The notes below the pieces were generated by a model. The model made no database searches and was not told the origin of the DNA. It saw only the letters and a program-made list of their open reading frames with translations. Below, one piece after another: positions 1 through 8,695 of a stretch of DNA of 64,000 bases. Origin of the DNA: JABIFK01 sp047619225 (lineage in GTDB: Bacteria > Latescibacterota > UBA2968); contig JBLHJX010000003.1 of assembly GCA_047619225.1 (NCBI GenBank), positions 1 through 64,000 on the forward strand, in the 5' to 3' direction. How positions within the stretch are numbered: the stretch's first letter is position 1; each line of letters opens with the position of its first letter. Position numbers and translations under genes: made by a program.

Positions 1-168
1 GAACCAACAGATATGTATGACCCTAAGAACAGCTTGTTTGCCGCATATCGTAAATTAATGGCACAATGGCGGATGGCGTTTGAGATAGGGGGCGCGATTC
101 AAAAACGAGGTGTGCAACCTGTCTCGTCGATGGATCTTTTGCGTTTGGTTTTGGGACGACGTGGTTGA
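1..168 (+). CDS. C-terminal end of an unidentified protein (partial)
   Basis: An open frame enters from the left edge in frame 1 and ends at a TGA at 166-168, giving the last 55 residues of a protein. The tail is basic and starts EPTDMYDPKNSLFAAYRKLM and ends LLRLVLGRRG. It has no motif I recognise. Codon use and the T-rich third positions match the following genes, so it is probably the real end of an upstream gene. The next gene is about 160 bp away and has its own strong ribosome binding site. Confidence 0.55.
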   Translation, partial: EPTDMYDPKNSLFAAYRKLMAQWRMAFEIGGAIQKRGVQPVSSMDLLRLVLGRRG

Positions 169-332
169 AATTATTGGATGCAGGCATCCGTTTTGTATTG
201 GTAATTTTTACGGATGCTTCGCGTATTGACCTAAACTTGTTTCGACGTCAACATGATAAATAAGGTGTGGTTTGTCACGGGTGCCAAGTTTAATGATTGG
301 CATCAACAATAGATTGTTTTTAGGGAGGGTTT

Positions 333-1958
333 ATGTCTGAGGAAATCAAAAAAACGAAGGTTGCGACTTGGAGTGCATTGGAAGATCGAAAACCTGCTTA
401 TGCATTGGTGGCCAATGTCGATTTGGTGGTGGTGCGATATGATGACCAAATTTCGGTCATGTTTGGTCGGTGTTTGCACCGAGGTGCATTGATGTCTGAT
501 GGGCATGTGGAGGGTCACAATTTGATTTGTGGTGTGCACCAGTGGGATTATCGTTTGGATACAGGGGTGAGTGAATATGACAATGAAGAAGTGTTGCAGA
601 AGTTCACGGCGTGGGTGGATGATGACACGGTTTATGTAGATGAAAGTGAAGTGGCAGAATGGCACAATGAGCATCCACAAGCTTATAATCGCGAAGCGTA
701 TTTGGGGTTGTATGCCGATCACGCAGGTACGAGTGCCGAACCCTTTAATACTTATATCACCGAATTGGCAACCAATGGATTAGAAGGCATTGGCCATCAT
801 GGCAATGTGTCGGCGATGGGCATTCCGCTGACTGAATTGCCACGTATGGATGAAGTTCAAATTATAACGGGGCAGTTTGCAACCAAACCGTTGATCGATG
901 ATGCGCCTGTTGAAACGGGTGTGGTGATTGGCCCCAATGCGAAGAAACCGTTGTATCTGGATATTCCTATGTTTGTGAGTGATATGAGTTATGGGGCATT
1001 GAGCGAAGAAGCCAAAGTGGCATTGGCCAAGGGTGCTGAATTGGCGGGTACGGGCATTTGCTCGGGCGAAGGTGGGATGTTGCCAGACGAGCAGTCAGCC
1101 AATTCGCGGTACTTTTATGAGTTGGCGTCTGGGTACTTTGGATGGGGGTTGGATAAAGTTGCCAAATGCCAGGCGTTTCATTTTAAGGGTGGGCAAGGTG
1201 CAAAGACGGGGACGGGTGGCCATTTGCCGGGTGAGAAGGTGGTGGGGAAAATTGCCGAAGTTCGAGGGCTTGAACCGGGTACACCAGCCATTAGCCCATC
1301 GACATTTAAGGATCTGTTTACCACAGAACATTTTCGCAATATTGCCGATCAAGTGCGTGAAGTGAGTGGCGGCATTCCAATTGGGTTTAAGATGTCAGCA
1401 CAACACATTGAAGCGGATATCGATTTTGCACTTGAGGCCACGGCAGATTATATCATCTTAGATGGACGCGGTGGTGGCACGGGTGCGGCGCCTGAGATTT
1501 TTAAAAAGAATATCAGTATCCCAACGATGATTGCTTTGGCCAGAGCAAGAAAGCATTTGGATTTGCGTGGGCGACGGGATGTGACGTTGGTGATTACGGG
1601 TGGGCTGCGTACGGAGTCGGATTTTGTAAAAGCACTGGCGATGGGTGCAGACGCTGTGGCGGTGGCCAACTCAGCCTTGCAGGCGATTGGCTGTTTGGGT
1701 ATGCGCGCATGTCATAGCAATAATTGCCCAGTGGGTATTGCCACACAAAAGCCCAGCTTGCGATCTCGATTGTTGGTGGATAAATCTGCGGAGCGGTTGA
1801 AGAACTATTTTGAAGCCAGTACTGAATTGATGAAAATTTTGGCGCGGGCTTGTGGGCATTCACATTTGGACCAGTTTTGTATGAATGATTTGACCACCTG
1901 GAACCGTGATATTGCCTATATGACGGGTGTGGCTTATGCGGGCGTGACACCGCTTTAA
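333..1958 (+). CDS. Rieske [2Fe-2S] domain fused to FMN-binding glutamate-synthase-like domain
   Basis: The protein has 541 residues. Residues about 12-105 form a Rieske-type ferredoxin domain with cluster ligands C47-x-H49 and C66-x2-H69. Residues about 150-500 match the FMN-binding synthase domain of GltB-like proteins, with a glycine-rich FMN/phosphate segment (GRGGGTGAAP) and the 3Fe-4S cysteines C454-x5-C460-x4-C465. The glutaminase domain of true glutamate synthase is missing, so ammonia-dependent or unrelated FMN chemistry is likely. The fused Rieske domain probably feeds electrons to the 3Fe-4S/FMN centre, which is my inference. The ATG follows AGGGAGGG at good spacing. folA follows after 86 bp with no terminator, so co-transcription is plausible. 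The fold is secure; the substrate is unknown. Confidence 0.88.
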   Translation: MSEEIKKTKVATWSALEDRKPAYALVANVDLVVVRYDDQISVMFGRCLHRGALMSDGHVEGHNLICGVHQWDYRLDTGVSEYDNEEVLQKFTAWVDDDTVYVDESEVAEWHNEHPQAYNREAYLGLYADHAGTSAEPFNTYITELATNGLEGIGHHGNVSAMGIPLTELPRMDEVQIITGQFATKPLIDDAPVETGVVIGPNAKKPLYLDIPMFVSDMSYGALSEEAKVALAKGAELAGTGICSGEGGMLPDEQSANSRYFYELASGYFGWGLDKVAKCQAFHFKGGQGAKTGTGGHLPGEKVVGKIAEVRGLEPGTPAISPSTFKDLFTTEHFRNIADQVREVSGGIPIGFKMSAQHIEADIDFALEATADYIILDGRGGGTGAAPEIFKKNISIPTMIALARARKHLDLRGRRDVTLVITGGLRTESDFVKALAMGADAVAVANSALQAIGCLGMRACHSNNCPVGIATQKPSLRSRLLVDKSAERLKNYFEASTELMKILARACGHSHLDQFCMNDLTTWNRDIAYMTGVAYAGVTPL

Positions 1959-2044
1959 GAGGCAATTGATAATGGATCATGGGCGTCCAAAGGTAGAGGT
2001 AAAGGTTTGTAGGCCATAGGTACATTTGAAGATGAGGGTGTGTT

Positions 2045-2503
2045 ATGATTATTATTTCAGCGATGTCGAAGGATCGGTTTATTGGGAGTGGTGATGGGAT
2101 GCCTTGGAGTGTGCCAGAGGAGTATGAACAGTTTTTGCGGTTTGTTGATGGGCAGGCCGTGGTGATGGGGCGAAAGTCTTTTGAGATTTTTGGGCCTGAT
2201 ATGAAAACCTCGGAGAATTTTGTGATTACTCGGTCGGGTGATGGCATTGAGGGTGCCACGGTGTGTGGCAGTATTGAAGATGCTGTGGCAAAAGCAGAGG
2301 CAACGGGTAAGACCGTTTTTAGCGCGGGTGGCGGCAGTATTTATGCACAGACCATTCCTCTGGCCGATACGATGTACTTGTCGTTCATTAAAGGTGATTT
2401 TACAGGGGATACGAAGTTTCCCGAATTTGATGAGGATGAATGGGAAGTAGAGAAGCGAGAGGATCATGCTGACTTTGAGTTTGTGGTATATAAACGGAAG
2501 TAA
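2045..2503 (+). CDS. folA: Dihydrofolate reductase
   Basis: Dihydrofolate reductase reduces dihydrofolate to tetrahydrofolate with NADPH in the cytoplasm. At 152 residues it is slightly shorter than the usual 158-165. The start MIIISAMSKDRFIG, the substrate segment GMPWSVPEE (carboxylate in the position of the catalytic Asp/Glu), VVMGRKSFE and the glycine motif AGGGSIYAQ all match the family. It lies 86 bp after the Rieske/GltB-like gene and 5 bp before the TPR gene, so the three may form one transcript. No thymidylate synthase is adjacent. A RibD-C-type reductase is the only realistic alternative and fits less well. Confidence 0.88.
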   Translation: MIIISAMSKDRFIGSGDGMPWSVPEEYEQFLRFVDGQAVVMGRKSFEIFGPDMKTSENFVITRSGDGIEGATVCGSIEDAVAKAEATGKTVFSAGGGSIYAQTIPLADTMYLSFIKGDFTGDTKFPEFDEDEWEVEKREDHADFEFVVYKRK

Positions 2504-2508
2504 AAGAC

Positions 2509-3633
2509 ATGTCAAATTCTTCTCGATCCTGCTTTAGAAAAGGCGGAAGTGTCATTGTGCTTGTGGTGGGTATCGTCTGCCTTTGGGCGATGCCATCTGT
2601 AAAAGCAGAGAAGGCAAAGGACGATTTACCGACACCCGAGGTAGGCGAATTTGCACCAAAAGATCCAATTTTCCATGATGAACTTGAACGGGGGCTTGGG
2701 CTGGTTTATGCGGATCAGTTTGAGACTGCGCTTGATGCGTTGGACAGTTTGATTGCTCAACATCCCGATCATCCAGGGCCACATTTTTATCGTGCGGCCA
2801 CATTGCAAACATGGATGAGCAGCAGGCGGTTTAATGCGTTTCAAGAGGACTTAGAACGCAGTGTAGAACAAACGATTGCAACGGGAGAAAAACTGCTGAT
2901 TAAAAACCCTGAGGATCCGTGGTTGGATTTTTATATGGGTGGGGCGTTTGGCTATCAGGCATATTTCAAATTTGGACGGTATAATTTTTTTGGTGCCTAT
3001 CAAGATGGCAAAAAAGCCATTGAGCACCTTCGGATATGCTTAGCAAAAGAACCGCGTTTGTATGATGCTTATTTGGGGTTGGGGTCTTATTATTATTGGC
3101 GGTCGGCACGGTCTCGGGTTTTACGCTGGTTGTTGTTTTGGATGCCTGATAAACGTGCATTGGGGTTGGATCAAATTAATTTGGCGATGAAACATGGCCA
3201 ATATAGTCGCAATGAAGCGTATTTGGTTTTGGTGACGGCGCTGTATGATGACAAGCAGTATGATCGAGCGCTCGCTGTTCTGGATAATGGCGCTGATGCA
3301 AAACACCCGTCGAATTTGTTTGGACTTTATTTGCGTGGTTTGTTGGGTGAAAAGAAAAAAGATTGGACGACAGTTGATGTTGTTTTTCGGGACCTAGATG
3401 ATCGTTTAGCAAAAAGTAAGTATGCGGCTGTTGGGTTTCGGGTGGCGTGCCAGTATCGGATTGCGTTGGCTTTGTCTGAATTGGGGCGCAAAGATGAGGC
3501 CTTGTTGATGGCGCAGTCGGCTATTGCATTGAGCGCAAAACGCGATTCAGATAAGGAATTAGAGAGTCTTTTGAATGCGTATGACGATGTAAAAAAAGAG
3601 CTGGATCGGCTTTACAAAAAGCTCAATGAATAA
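2509..3633 (+). CDS. Exported TPR-repeat protein of unknown function
   Basis: The protein has 374 residues and starts with a classical Sec signal peptide: a basic n-region, a hydrophobic stretch at about 13-29 and a likely cleavage after VKA at residue 33. The mature part is helical with TPR-like 34-residue units, for example around 55-95 (GLVYADQFETALDALDSLIA), 165-200 and 235-265. It is probably a periplasmic or envelope-associated scaffold; no enzyme motif is visible. It starts 5 bp after folA. The next small gene begins 75 bp downstream. The partner and process are unknown. Confidence 0.75.
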   Translation: MSNSSRSCFRKGGSVIVLVVGIVCLWAMPSVKAEKAKDDLPTPEVGEFAPKDPIFHDELERGLGLVYADQFETALDALDSLIAQHPDHPGPHFYRAATLQTWMSSRRFNAFQEDLERSVEQTIATGEKLLIKNPEDPWLDFYMGGAFGYQAYFKFGRYNFFGAYQDGKKAIEHLRICLAKEPRLYDAYLGLGSYYYWRSARSRVLRWLLFWMPDKRALGLDQINLAMKHGQYSRNEAYLVLVTALYDDKQYDRALAVLDNGADAKHPSNLFGLYLRGLLGEKKKDWTTVDVVFRDLDDRLAKSKYAAVGFRVACQYRIALALSELGRKDEALLMAQSAIALSAKRDSDKELESLLNAYDDVKKELDRLYKKLNE

Positions 3634-3708
3634 TGTATGTTTGGTCACAAGAAATTCGTAAATATGTCATTGGTAATGGGTCCGTATTCAGTGAGAAAGG
3701 GAGGGTTT

Positions 3709-3975
3709 ATGGCTGTTGAGATCGCAAGTTGGTTGGTGACTGCTGTTGGGATCTATGTGGCGATTGGGCTTGTGTTTTTACCTTTTTTTGTGATACGGGG
3801 TGTGGGTGCTATTGATGCGGTGGCTGTAAGGGGAACGGGATTGTTTCGGTTGGTGATTGTACCTGGCGTAGTGGTTTTCTGGCCGTATTTGGCCAAGCGA
3901 TGGTTTGGGGGGGCAACAGAACCTCCTGAGGAGAAGAACCCACATCGGGTGGCAGCACGTGGAGGTGTGAAATGA
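3709..3975 (+). CDS. Small membrane protein in a redox operon
   Basis: The protein has 88 residues with two hydrophobic segments (about 5-28 and 40-62) and a charged, proline-containing cytoplasmic-type tail. I chose ATG 3709 because AAAGGGAGGG lies just upstream; an in-frame ATG at 3637 would add 24 residues but lacks such a site. The stop overlaps the next start (ATGA), so it is translationally coupled to the two genes that follow. Given the neighbour, a Rieske/ferric-reductase-like fusion, it may be an accessory subunit of a membrane redox complex. No known family is recognised. Confidence 0.65.
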   Translation: MAVEIASWLVTAVGIYVAIGLVFLPFFVIRGVGAIDAVAVRGTGLFRLVIVPGVVVFWPYLAKRWFGGATEPPEEKNPHRVAARGGVK

Positions 3976-4451
3976 TACAACCTTTGCGTGCACGGCACCG
4001 GTGGATGATGCCATTCGTGGGGATGATCGCTCTGGTTGGCTTGATTGCTGGGGTATCGGCGCGTGTGACGATGCCCGTGATGGATCAGATACCCGGTGAG
4101 ATTTCTCTCTCAACAGAACATTTACAAGAAGGATTATGGGGTGCTTTGCCTCTTTCAACTGCGTGGGGTATGGATAAAAAAGGACGTCCTACCGTAACGC
4201 TCAAGCCCAATGAATCGTTATTGTATCCCGAACTCTTGGTGTATTGGCACACGGGCACTTGGAATGGGAAGATTGGTGAGCAGGCGACGTTGTTGGGTAC
4301 TTTGTCTGGGATTAAAGCCCGACGTTTTGTAATGCTCAGTAAGAAGGGTACGTTGGTTTTATACAGTTTGGCACAGGGCGAGGTCGTTGCGGTTATGGCC
4401 GTTGAAGGTGGTGGTGTACAGACTGCGCTTGTGCAAGGAGGCTTGAAATGA
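3972..4451 (+). CDS. Membrane-anchored protein, redox operon
   Basis: The protein has 159 residues with one N-terminal transmembrane or uncleaved signal segment at about 12-32 and an extracytoplasmic domain rich in beta-strand-like sequence. It overlaps both neighbours by 4 bp (ATGA), which points to a tightly coupled operon with the small membrane protein and the Rieske/ferric-reductase-like protein. No cysteine pair or haem motif is visible, so it is not itself an evident redox carrier. I do not recognise the family; a structural or assembly role for the complex is the most I would infer. Confidence 0.65.
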   Translation: MIQPLRARHRWMMPFVGMIALVGLIAGVSARVTMPVMDQIPGEISLSTEHLQEGLWGALPLSTAWGMDKKGRPTVTLKPNESLLYPELLVYWHTGTWNGKIGEQATLLGTLSGIKARRFVMLSKKGTLVLYSLAQGEVVAVMAVEGGGVQTALVQGGLK

Positions 4452-5497
4452 GTGAAGAACCGATTCATGCCTTTTATCACGCAGTGGCTTGGGACCGGCA
4501 GAAAAAAGTCTATGATGTTATCTTGGCAAGCGGTGTTGTTTTGTATTTGGCTTTGTTTGTCGGTATTGGTGCCGTTTTACATCCCAATGCCACTGCAGAA
4601 ACGCTGATTATTCGCGGGTTTGGAACTGCCGCATTGTTGCTTCTGCACGTGATCTTATCTGTTGGACCTTTGGCGCGATTGGACAGTCGATTTTTGCCAT
4701 TTTTGTATAATCGGCGGCATATGGGTGTGACGATGTTCTTGTTGGCATTGGTACACGGTGCGTTCTCTATTTTACAGTTTCATGGGTTTGGTGATCTGAA
4801 TCCATTGGTCAGTGTGTTGGTGAGCAATACCCGCCTGGACAGTTTAAGCCAATTTCCTTTTCAGCCCTTGGGATTGCTCGCGCTGTTGATATTGTTTTTG
4901 ATGGCTGCAACCAGTCACGACTTTTGGATGGCGAATCTAACACCTCCCATTTGGAAAGCGTTGCATATGCTGGTTTATGTGGCTTATGCACTGATTGTTT
5001 TGCACGTGGCTTTGGGTGTGTTGCAAGCAGAGACAAATCCTGTGTTGACGGGTTTGTTGGTGCTCGGTGTGGTGTGGGTAAGCGTGTTACATATTTGGGC
5101 AGGGCACAAAGAGAAACTTGTGGACTTGGCTGCTTTGGCGGTTGAATCGGATGGATTTGCCTCTGTTTGTCTGGTCGATGATATTCCTGAAAAACGCGCT
5201 TTGATTGTTGCGTTGGGTGATGAACGCGTAGCAGTGTTTCGATATGATGGGAAAGTTTCAGCGGTATCGAATGTATGCCAGCACCAGAATGGACCCTTGG
5301 GCGAGGGGCGCGTGATAGATGGACTCATAACGTGTCCGTGGCACGGGTTTCAATATTGCCCAGCAGATGGCAAATCTCCAGAGCCTTTTAGGGAACGTGT
5401 TCCAACATTTGATGTTAAAGTTTTGGATGGCAAAGTATTTGTTCAAGAGCAACCCAATTTGCCAGGGACATACGCAGAACCTGGACAAATAATATAA
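4448..5497 (+). CDS. Ferric-reductase-like transmembrane domain fused to a Rieske [2Fe-2S] domain
   Basis: The protein has 349 residues. Residues about 20-225 carry six hydrophobic segments with conserved histidines (for example LLLLHVILS, ALVHGAFS, KALHMLVYV, LIVLHVALG), typical of b-type haem binding in ferric-reductase or MsrQ/YedZ-like domains. Residues about 235-335 are a Rieske domain with ligands C277-x-H279 and C296-x2-H299. This arrangement suggests electron transfer across or along the membrane between haem and an iron-sulfur cluster. It is coupled by ATGA overlap to the two small membrane proteins upstream. The electron donor and acceptor are not evident from sequence. Confidence 0.82.
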   Translation: MSEEPIHAFYHAVAWDRQKKVYDVILASGVVLYLALFVGIGAVLHPNATAETLIIRGFGTAALLLLHVILSVGPLARLDSRFLPFLYNRRHMGVTMFLLALVHGAFSILQFHGFGDLNPLVSVLVSNTRLDSLSQFPFQPLGLLALLILFLMAATSHDFWMANLTPPIWKALHMLVYVAYALIVLHVALGVLQAETNPVLTGLLVLGVVWVSVLHIWAGHKEKLVDLAALAVESDGFASVCLVDDIPEKRALIVALGDERVAVFRYDGKVSAVSNVCQHQNGPLGEGRVIDGLITCPWHGFQYCPADGKSPEPFRERVPTFDVKVLDGKVFVQEQPNLPGTYAEPGQII

Positions 5498-5564
5498 GGA
5501 TGTAAAAGCGTCTCTGTGATGCATGGGAGTGACCGTTTTTTTCACTTAACGAAAGTTTTGTCCT

Positions 5565-6323
5565 ATGGCTAAAAACGATGAATTCTATATTGGTTATTTA
5601 GACCGTCCCCCCGCTGGTATAAAGAAATTTGTAAAAAAGGCAGTTGTGGGTGTTTTCTGTATTGCAGCGATTGTAGCGATGATCTTGGTGACTGGACAAT
5701 TGCCTTTTGCGGCCAGTTTGTTTGAGTTTGGAAACGAGCGTACGTTTGAAGGGATAATTCAAGAACGGCCTTATCCTATATTGTTGGTGGATCGCCCAGG
5801 TCAGACAGGGCAGGCCGATGGTCTCTCTCGATATCCGCTTGTTGCATTTGGGAAAATGGGTGCAGATGGTTTGGTCGCAAATTTGAGCGGCCAACGGGTG
5901 AAATTGGATGGCACATTGATCTATCGGGATAATCAGACGATGATCGAAGTGGTTGATGGAACGGTTCAGGTTATCGGGTCTAACACAACGGATATCCCTG
6001 TTGGTCAATCGTTGGGTGTGCAGACACTGGTGGGTGAGATTGTCGACAGCAAATGCTTTCTTGGCGTGATGAACCCTGGCAATTTGAAACCCCATAAAGC
6101 GTGTGCTATTCGCTGTATCAGTGGTGGTATTCCACCCATTTTTTTGGTGAGAGACAAAGCCAATCACGCATCTCATTATTTGTTGGTATCTCAAGATGGA
6201 CAATCGGTTAACCAGCAAGTTTTGGATAAGATTGCAGAACCTTTGCGGATAGTGGGTGAAGTTATAGTGCAGGGCGATTTGAAGATTTTGAAAGCAGATC
6301 CTAAGATGTTTCAAAGAATGTGA
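5565..6323 (+). CDS. Membrane-anchored protein with Cys/His motif
   Basis: The protein has 252 residues. A transmembrane segment at about 24-46 is followed by an extracytoplasmic region. The first part (about 55-140) looks like a beta-barrel or OB-type domain. A distinctive segment at 157-190 holds C164, H177, C180 and C184 in the context VGEIVDSKCFLGVMN and PHKACAIRCISGGIPP, which looks like a metal or cofactor site. It lies 67 bp after the Rieske/ferric-reductase-like gene and probably belongs to the same redox operon. I recall similar segments beside molybdopterin or Rieske oxidoreductases but cannot name the family. Confidence 0.68.
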   Translation: MAKNDEFYIGYLDRPPAGIKKFVKKAVVGVFCIAAIVAMILVTGQLPFAASLFEFGNERTFEGIIQERPYPILLVDRPGQTGQADGLSRYPLVAFGKMGADGLVANLSGQRVKLDGTLIYRDNQTMIEVVDGTVQVIGSNTTDIPVGQSLGVQTLVGEIVDSKCFLGVMNPGNLKPHKACAIRCISGGIPPIFLVRDKANHASHYLLVSQDGQSVNQQVLDKIAEPLRIVGEVIVQGDLKILKADPKMFQRM

Positions 6324-6459
6324 TAAAAGATGGAAACAGAGCCAAAGAATAAGAATATCTAACACCGTAGGATGTGGTCGTCGTTCTTTTCTTGCTCTGA
6401 GAATACGGGAAATTGACTGAGTCCGTTTATTTCTTTTCCTCTTTTTGGGAGACGCATTG

Positions 6460-7239
6460 ATGACACTCAGTAGCAATGTCGTTGCTTTGACCGATATGCC
6501 CACAGGCAAGCAGACCGCTGGAAAGTATGTGGTGAGGTTTGCCCAAAACGCGGTGGATATCGACGCGGCTTTGAAGCTTCGTTTTGATGTGTTTAACTTA
6601 GAATTGGGCGAAGGGTTGGCCGGGTCTTTTGATACGCAGCGTGATGAAGACCCATTTGATGCCTATTGTCATCATTTGATCGTAGAAGAGAGAGAGACCC
6701 AGCAGGTTGTTGGCACCTATCGGATGCAGTCATTTGAAATGGCGCAGGCAGGCATTGGTTTTTATTCAGCTGGCCAATATGACTTTTCTGGGCTTCCAGA
6801 TGAGGTGGTCCAGCAGTCTATTGAGGTAGGACGAGCGTGTATTGCAGAAAAACACCGCAATTCGCGTGTGCTGTTTTTGTTGTGGCGTGGATTGGCGATG
6901 TATATGACACACAAACAAAAGCGATTTCTGTTTGGGTGCTGCTCGCTAACCAGCCAAGATGAAGCTGAAGGCAATCGTGTCATGAGACAACTCCAACAAA
7001 ATGGTTATCTGCACCCAGAATTTCGTTTGGCCCCCAAGTCAGATTATGTCTGTGGCGGCGAAATCCCCAATCGGGTAGGCAGATTGAAGTTGCCAACGTT
7101 GTTTAAGATTTATTTGGATTATGGAGCAATGGTGTGTAGCTTTCCTGCAATAGATCGACAGTTTAAGACGGTCGACTTTTTGGTTATGTTAGATTTGGAT
7201 GCGCTAGATCCACGTACACGTCGGTTGTATTTTAGGTAA
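6460..7239 (+). CDS. olsB: GNAT-type N-acyltransferase, OlsB-like (ornithine lipid synthesis)
   Basis: The family transfers a 3-hydroxyacyl group from acyl-ACP to an amino acid (ornithine in OlsB) to form a lyso-amino-lipid. The 259 residues match the OlsB or hemolysin-type acyltransferase fold: FDVFNLELGEG, VVGTYRMQ, SIEVGRACIAEKHRN and LFGCCSL. I chose ATG 6460, preceded by GGGAGA at about 8 nt; a TTG at 6445 would add five residues. The next gene is an O-acyltransferase, the classic partner that completes the lipid. The amino-acid acceptor cannot be read from the sequence, so ornithine is inferred. Confidence 0.75.
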   Translation: MTLSSNVVALTDMPTGKQTAGKYVVRFAQNAVDIDAALKLRFDVFNLELGEGLAGSFDTQRDEDPFDAYCHHLIVEERETQQVVGTYRMQSFEMAQAGIGFYSAGQYDFSGLPDEVVQQSIEVGRACIAEKHRNSRVLFLLWRGLAMYMTHKQKRFLFGCCSLTSQDEAEGNRVMRQLQQNGYLHPEFRLAPKSDYVCGGEIPNRVGRLKLPTLFKIYLDYGAMVCSFPAIDRQFKTVDFLVMLDLDALDPRTRRLYFR

Positions 7240-7308
7240 AAAGAAAGCAGAAAGAAGGAAGAAGAAAAAATAAAGAATTCCTCCTTCTCTCTTTTTCAAG
7301 AGCTGTTT

Positions 7309-8103
7309 ATGCGAAGATTACGTGTCATACGACGATTGATCCTGTTTTCGACTGCAATTATAGGTATGTATTCTATTATTGTGGTGGGGCGTATTGTGTG
7401 TCAGATTCGTGGACGGTCGTGGATTGGGTGGCGCAATAAATGGGTGCGCATTTGGGCGCGTTATACCATTTGGATTACAGGTGGCCGATTAACGGTGATT
7501 GGAAATCCTCCCAAACCGCCTTTTGTTTTGGTCAGCAATCACTTGACCTATATCGATATTCCTGCGTTTTTTGCATCGGTGGACAGTGTATTTGTGTCCA
7601 AGATGGAAGTGCGGTCGTGGCCAATTTTGGGCCGGATTGTGACTGGGGTGAATACAATCTTTGTTGATCGCACACGTCGAAGTGATGTGGTGCGTGTGAA
7701 TGAACTGATTGCAGAGCAAATAGATGATCAAAAAGGGTTGATCATTTTTCCGGAAGGGACCAGTACGGAAGGCGCCGAGGTGTTGCCGTTTAAACCGTCG
7801 CTTCTGGCTTTTCCTGCAAGTCAGGGGGTGCCGGTTCATTATGCCGCCATTTCATATCGGACACCACCAGGTGAAATACCCGCACATATATCTGTCTGTT
7901 GGGCTGTTAATGGGGGCCCATTTTTGACGCATTTGATGCGGTTCAGTAGTATTTCGTCTTACGAAATTGAAGTGCGTTATGGTGCAGAGCCTGTGCTTGC
8001 ATCAGACCGCAAAGTTTTGGCTGAAGAACTTTGGACACGGATATGCCAAGAATTTGTTCCAAGTGTAAAAAAGGAATCAGAATGTCAGAGCACCCCCTTG
8101 TGA
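7309..8103 (+). CDS. olsA: Lysophospholipid-type acyltransferase (PlsC/OlsA-like)
   Basis: The protein has 264 residues and is an integral or peripheral membrane acyltransferase of the 1-acylglycerol-phosphate acyltransferase superfamily. A hydrophobic N-terminus (about 8-30) precedes the catalytic H78-x4-D83 motif (SNHLTYID) and the acceptor motif FPEGTSTEG near residue 147. Next to an OlsB-like gene it most likely adds the second acyl chain to lyso-ornithine lipid. A housekeeping PlsC role is the alternative. The spacer before it is a purine-rich tract followed by a pyrimidine-rich tract. Its end overlaps the start of the DinB-like gene. Confidence 0.78.
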   Translation: MRRLRVIRRLILFSTAIIGMYSIIVVGRIVCQIRGRSWIGWRNKWVRIWARYTIWITGGRLTVIGNPPKPPFVLVSNHLTYIDIPAFFASVDSVFVSKMEVRSWPILGRIVTGVNTIFVDRTRRSDVVRVNELIAEQIDDQKGLIIFPEGTSTEGAEVLPFKPSLLAFPASQGVPVHYAAISYRTPPGEIPAHISVCWAVNGGPFLTHLMRFSSISSYEIEVRYGAEPVLASDRKVLAEELWTRICQEFVPSVKKESECQSTPL

Positions 8104-8585
8104 TTTTGGACAATATCCGCTTCTTAGAGCAAGGTATATGGGTCTTGCAAAAGATGGATGAGGCGGTGTATGAGTGTCATGCCCATCCGTTTGAACAAGG
8201 GGGCATCGGTCGCCATATGCGGCACGTGTTAGATCATTATGCTTTGTTTTGGGATGGTTTGGGTGGTGGTGTGGTTGATTTTGATGACCGTGCGCGCGAT
8301 TCAGAAGTTGAACAGAACCGGTTACGTGCGGTGGCTTTGTTGGAGACGTTGAGAAGCACATTAACCGATTGGATGGAGACCCGACCCGATCTGGATCGTC
8401 AAGTACGGGTTTGTCACAATGGGGCGTGGTGCCAATCGAGTGTGGGGCGTGAATTGCAACATTTGATCAACCACACGGTCCACCATTATGCATTCATTGG
8501 GCTCATTTTGCGCTTGCAAGGCGCAGAGGTTGATGATACTTTTGGCGTAGCACCTTCGACCTATCAAGCGCAATTGGCAAAGTGA
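8082..8585 (+). CDS. DinB-like four-helix protein
   Basis: The protein has 167 residues predicted as a four-helix bundle of the DinB/YfiT type. The putative metal histidines sit in GRHMRHVLDHYALFW near the N-terminus and in ELQHLINHTVHHYAFIG near residue 130. I chose ATG 8082 because AAGGAA precedes it; a start at 8031 would add 17 residues rich in Cys and Lys and lacks a site. It overlaps the acyltransferase by 22 bp, so co-expression is likely. Members of the family are metal-dependent thiol S-transferases or uncharacterised; no specific substrate is suggested here. Confidence 0.65.
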   Translation: MSEHPLVILDNIRFLEQGIWVLQKMDEAVYECHAHPFEQGGIGRHMRHVLDHYALFWDGLGGGVVDFDDRARDSEVEQNRLRAVALLETLRSTLTDWMETRPDLDRQVRVCHNGAWCQSSVGRELQHLINHTVHHYAFIGLILRLQGAEVDDTFGVAPSTYQAQLAK

Positions 8586-8616
8586 ATAACCGATCGGAAG
8601 CTCGGTTATTTGTTTT
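8585..8616 (+). terminator. Intrinsic terminator after the DinB-like gene
   Basis: A perfect 9-bp stem AATAACCGA/TCGGTTATT (8585-8593 and 8602-8610) with an 8-nt loop is followed by a T-rich run. It starts on the last base of the stop codon and ends the olsB-olsA-dinB unit. Confidence 0.75.
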
Positions 8617-8695
8617 GGGTTTGGATGTTTGGGCTTCTTTTTATACTTTTGTGCTGGGTGTGTGTTTTGTTCATCTGTTTTGAGGAGTACCTTTT

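Noticed and set aside
1594..2259. A 221-residue minus-strand reading frame
   Set aside because: It lies opposite two strongly supported genes, and its composition (Pro, Ser, His-rich) is typical of an antisense shadow.
5598..6509. A 303-residue minus-strand reading frame
   Set aside because: It is antisense to a well-supported gene and extends past its end with no ribosome binding site or recognisable motif; low-complexity codon shadow.
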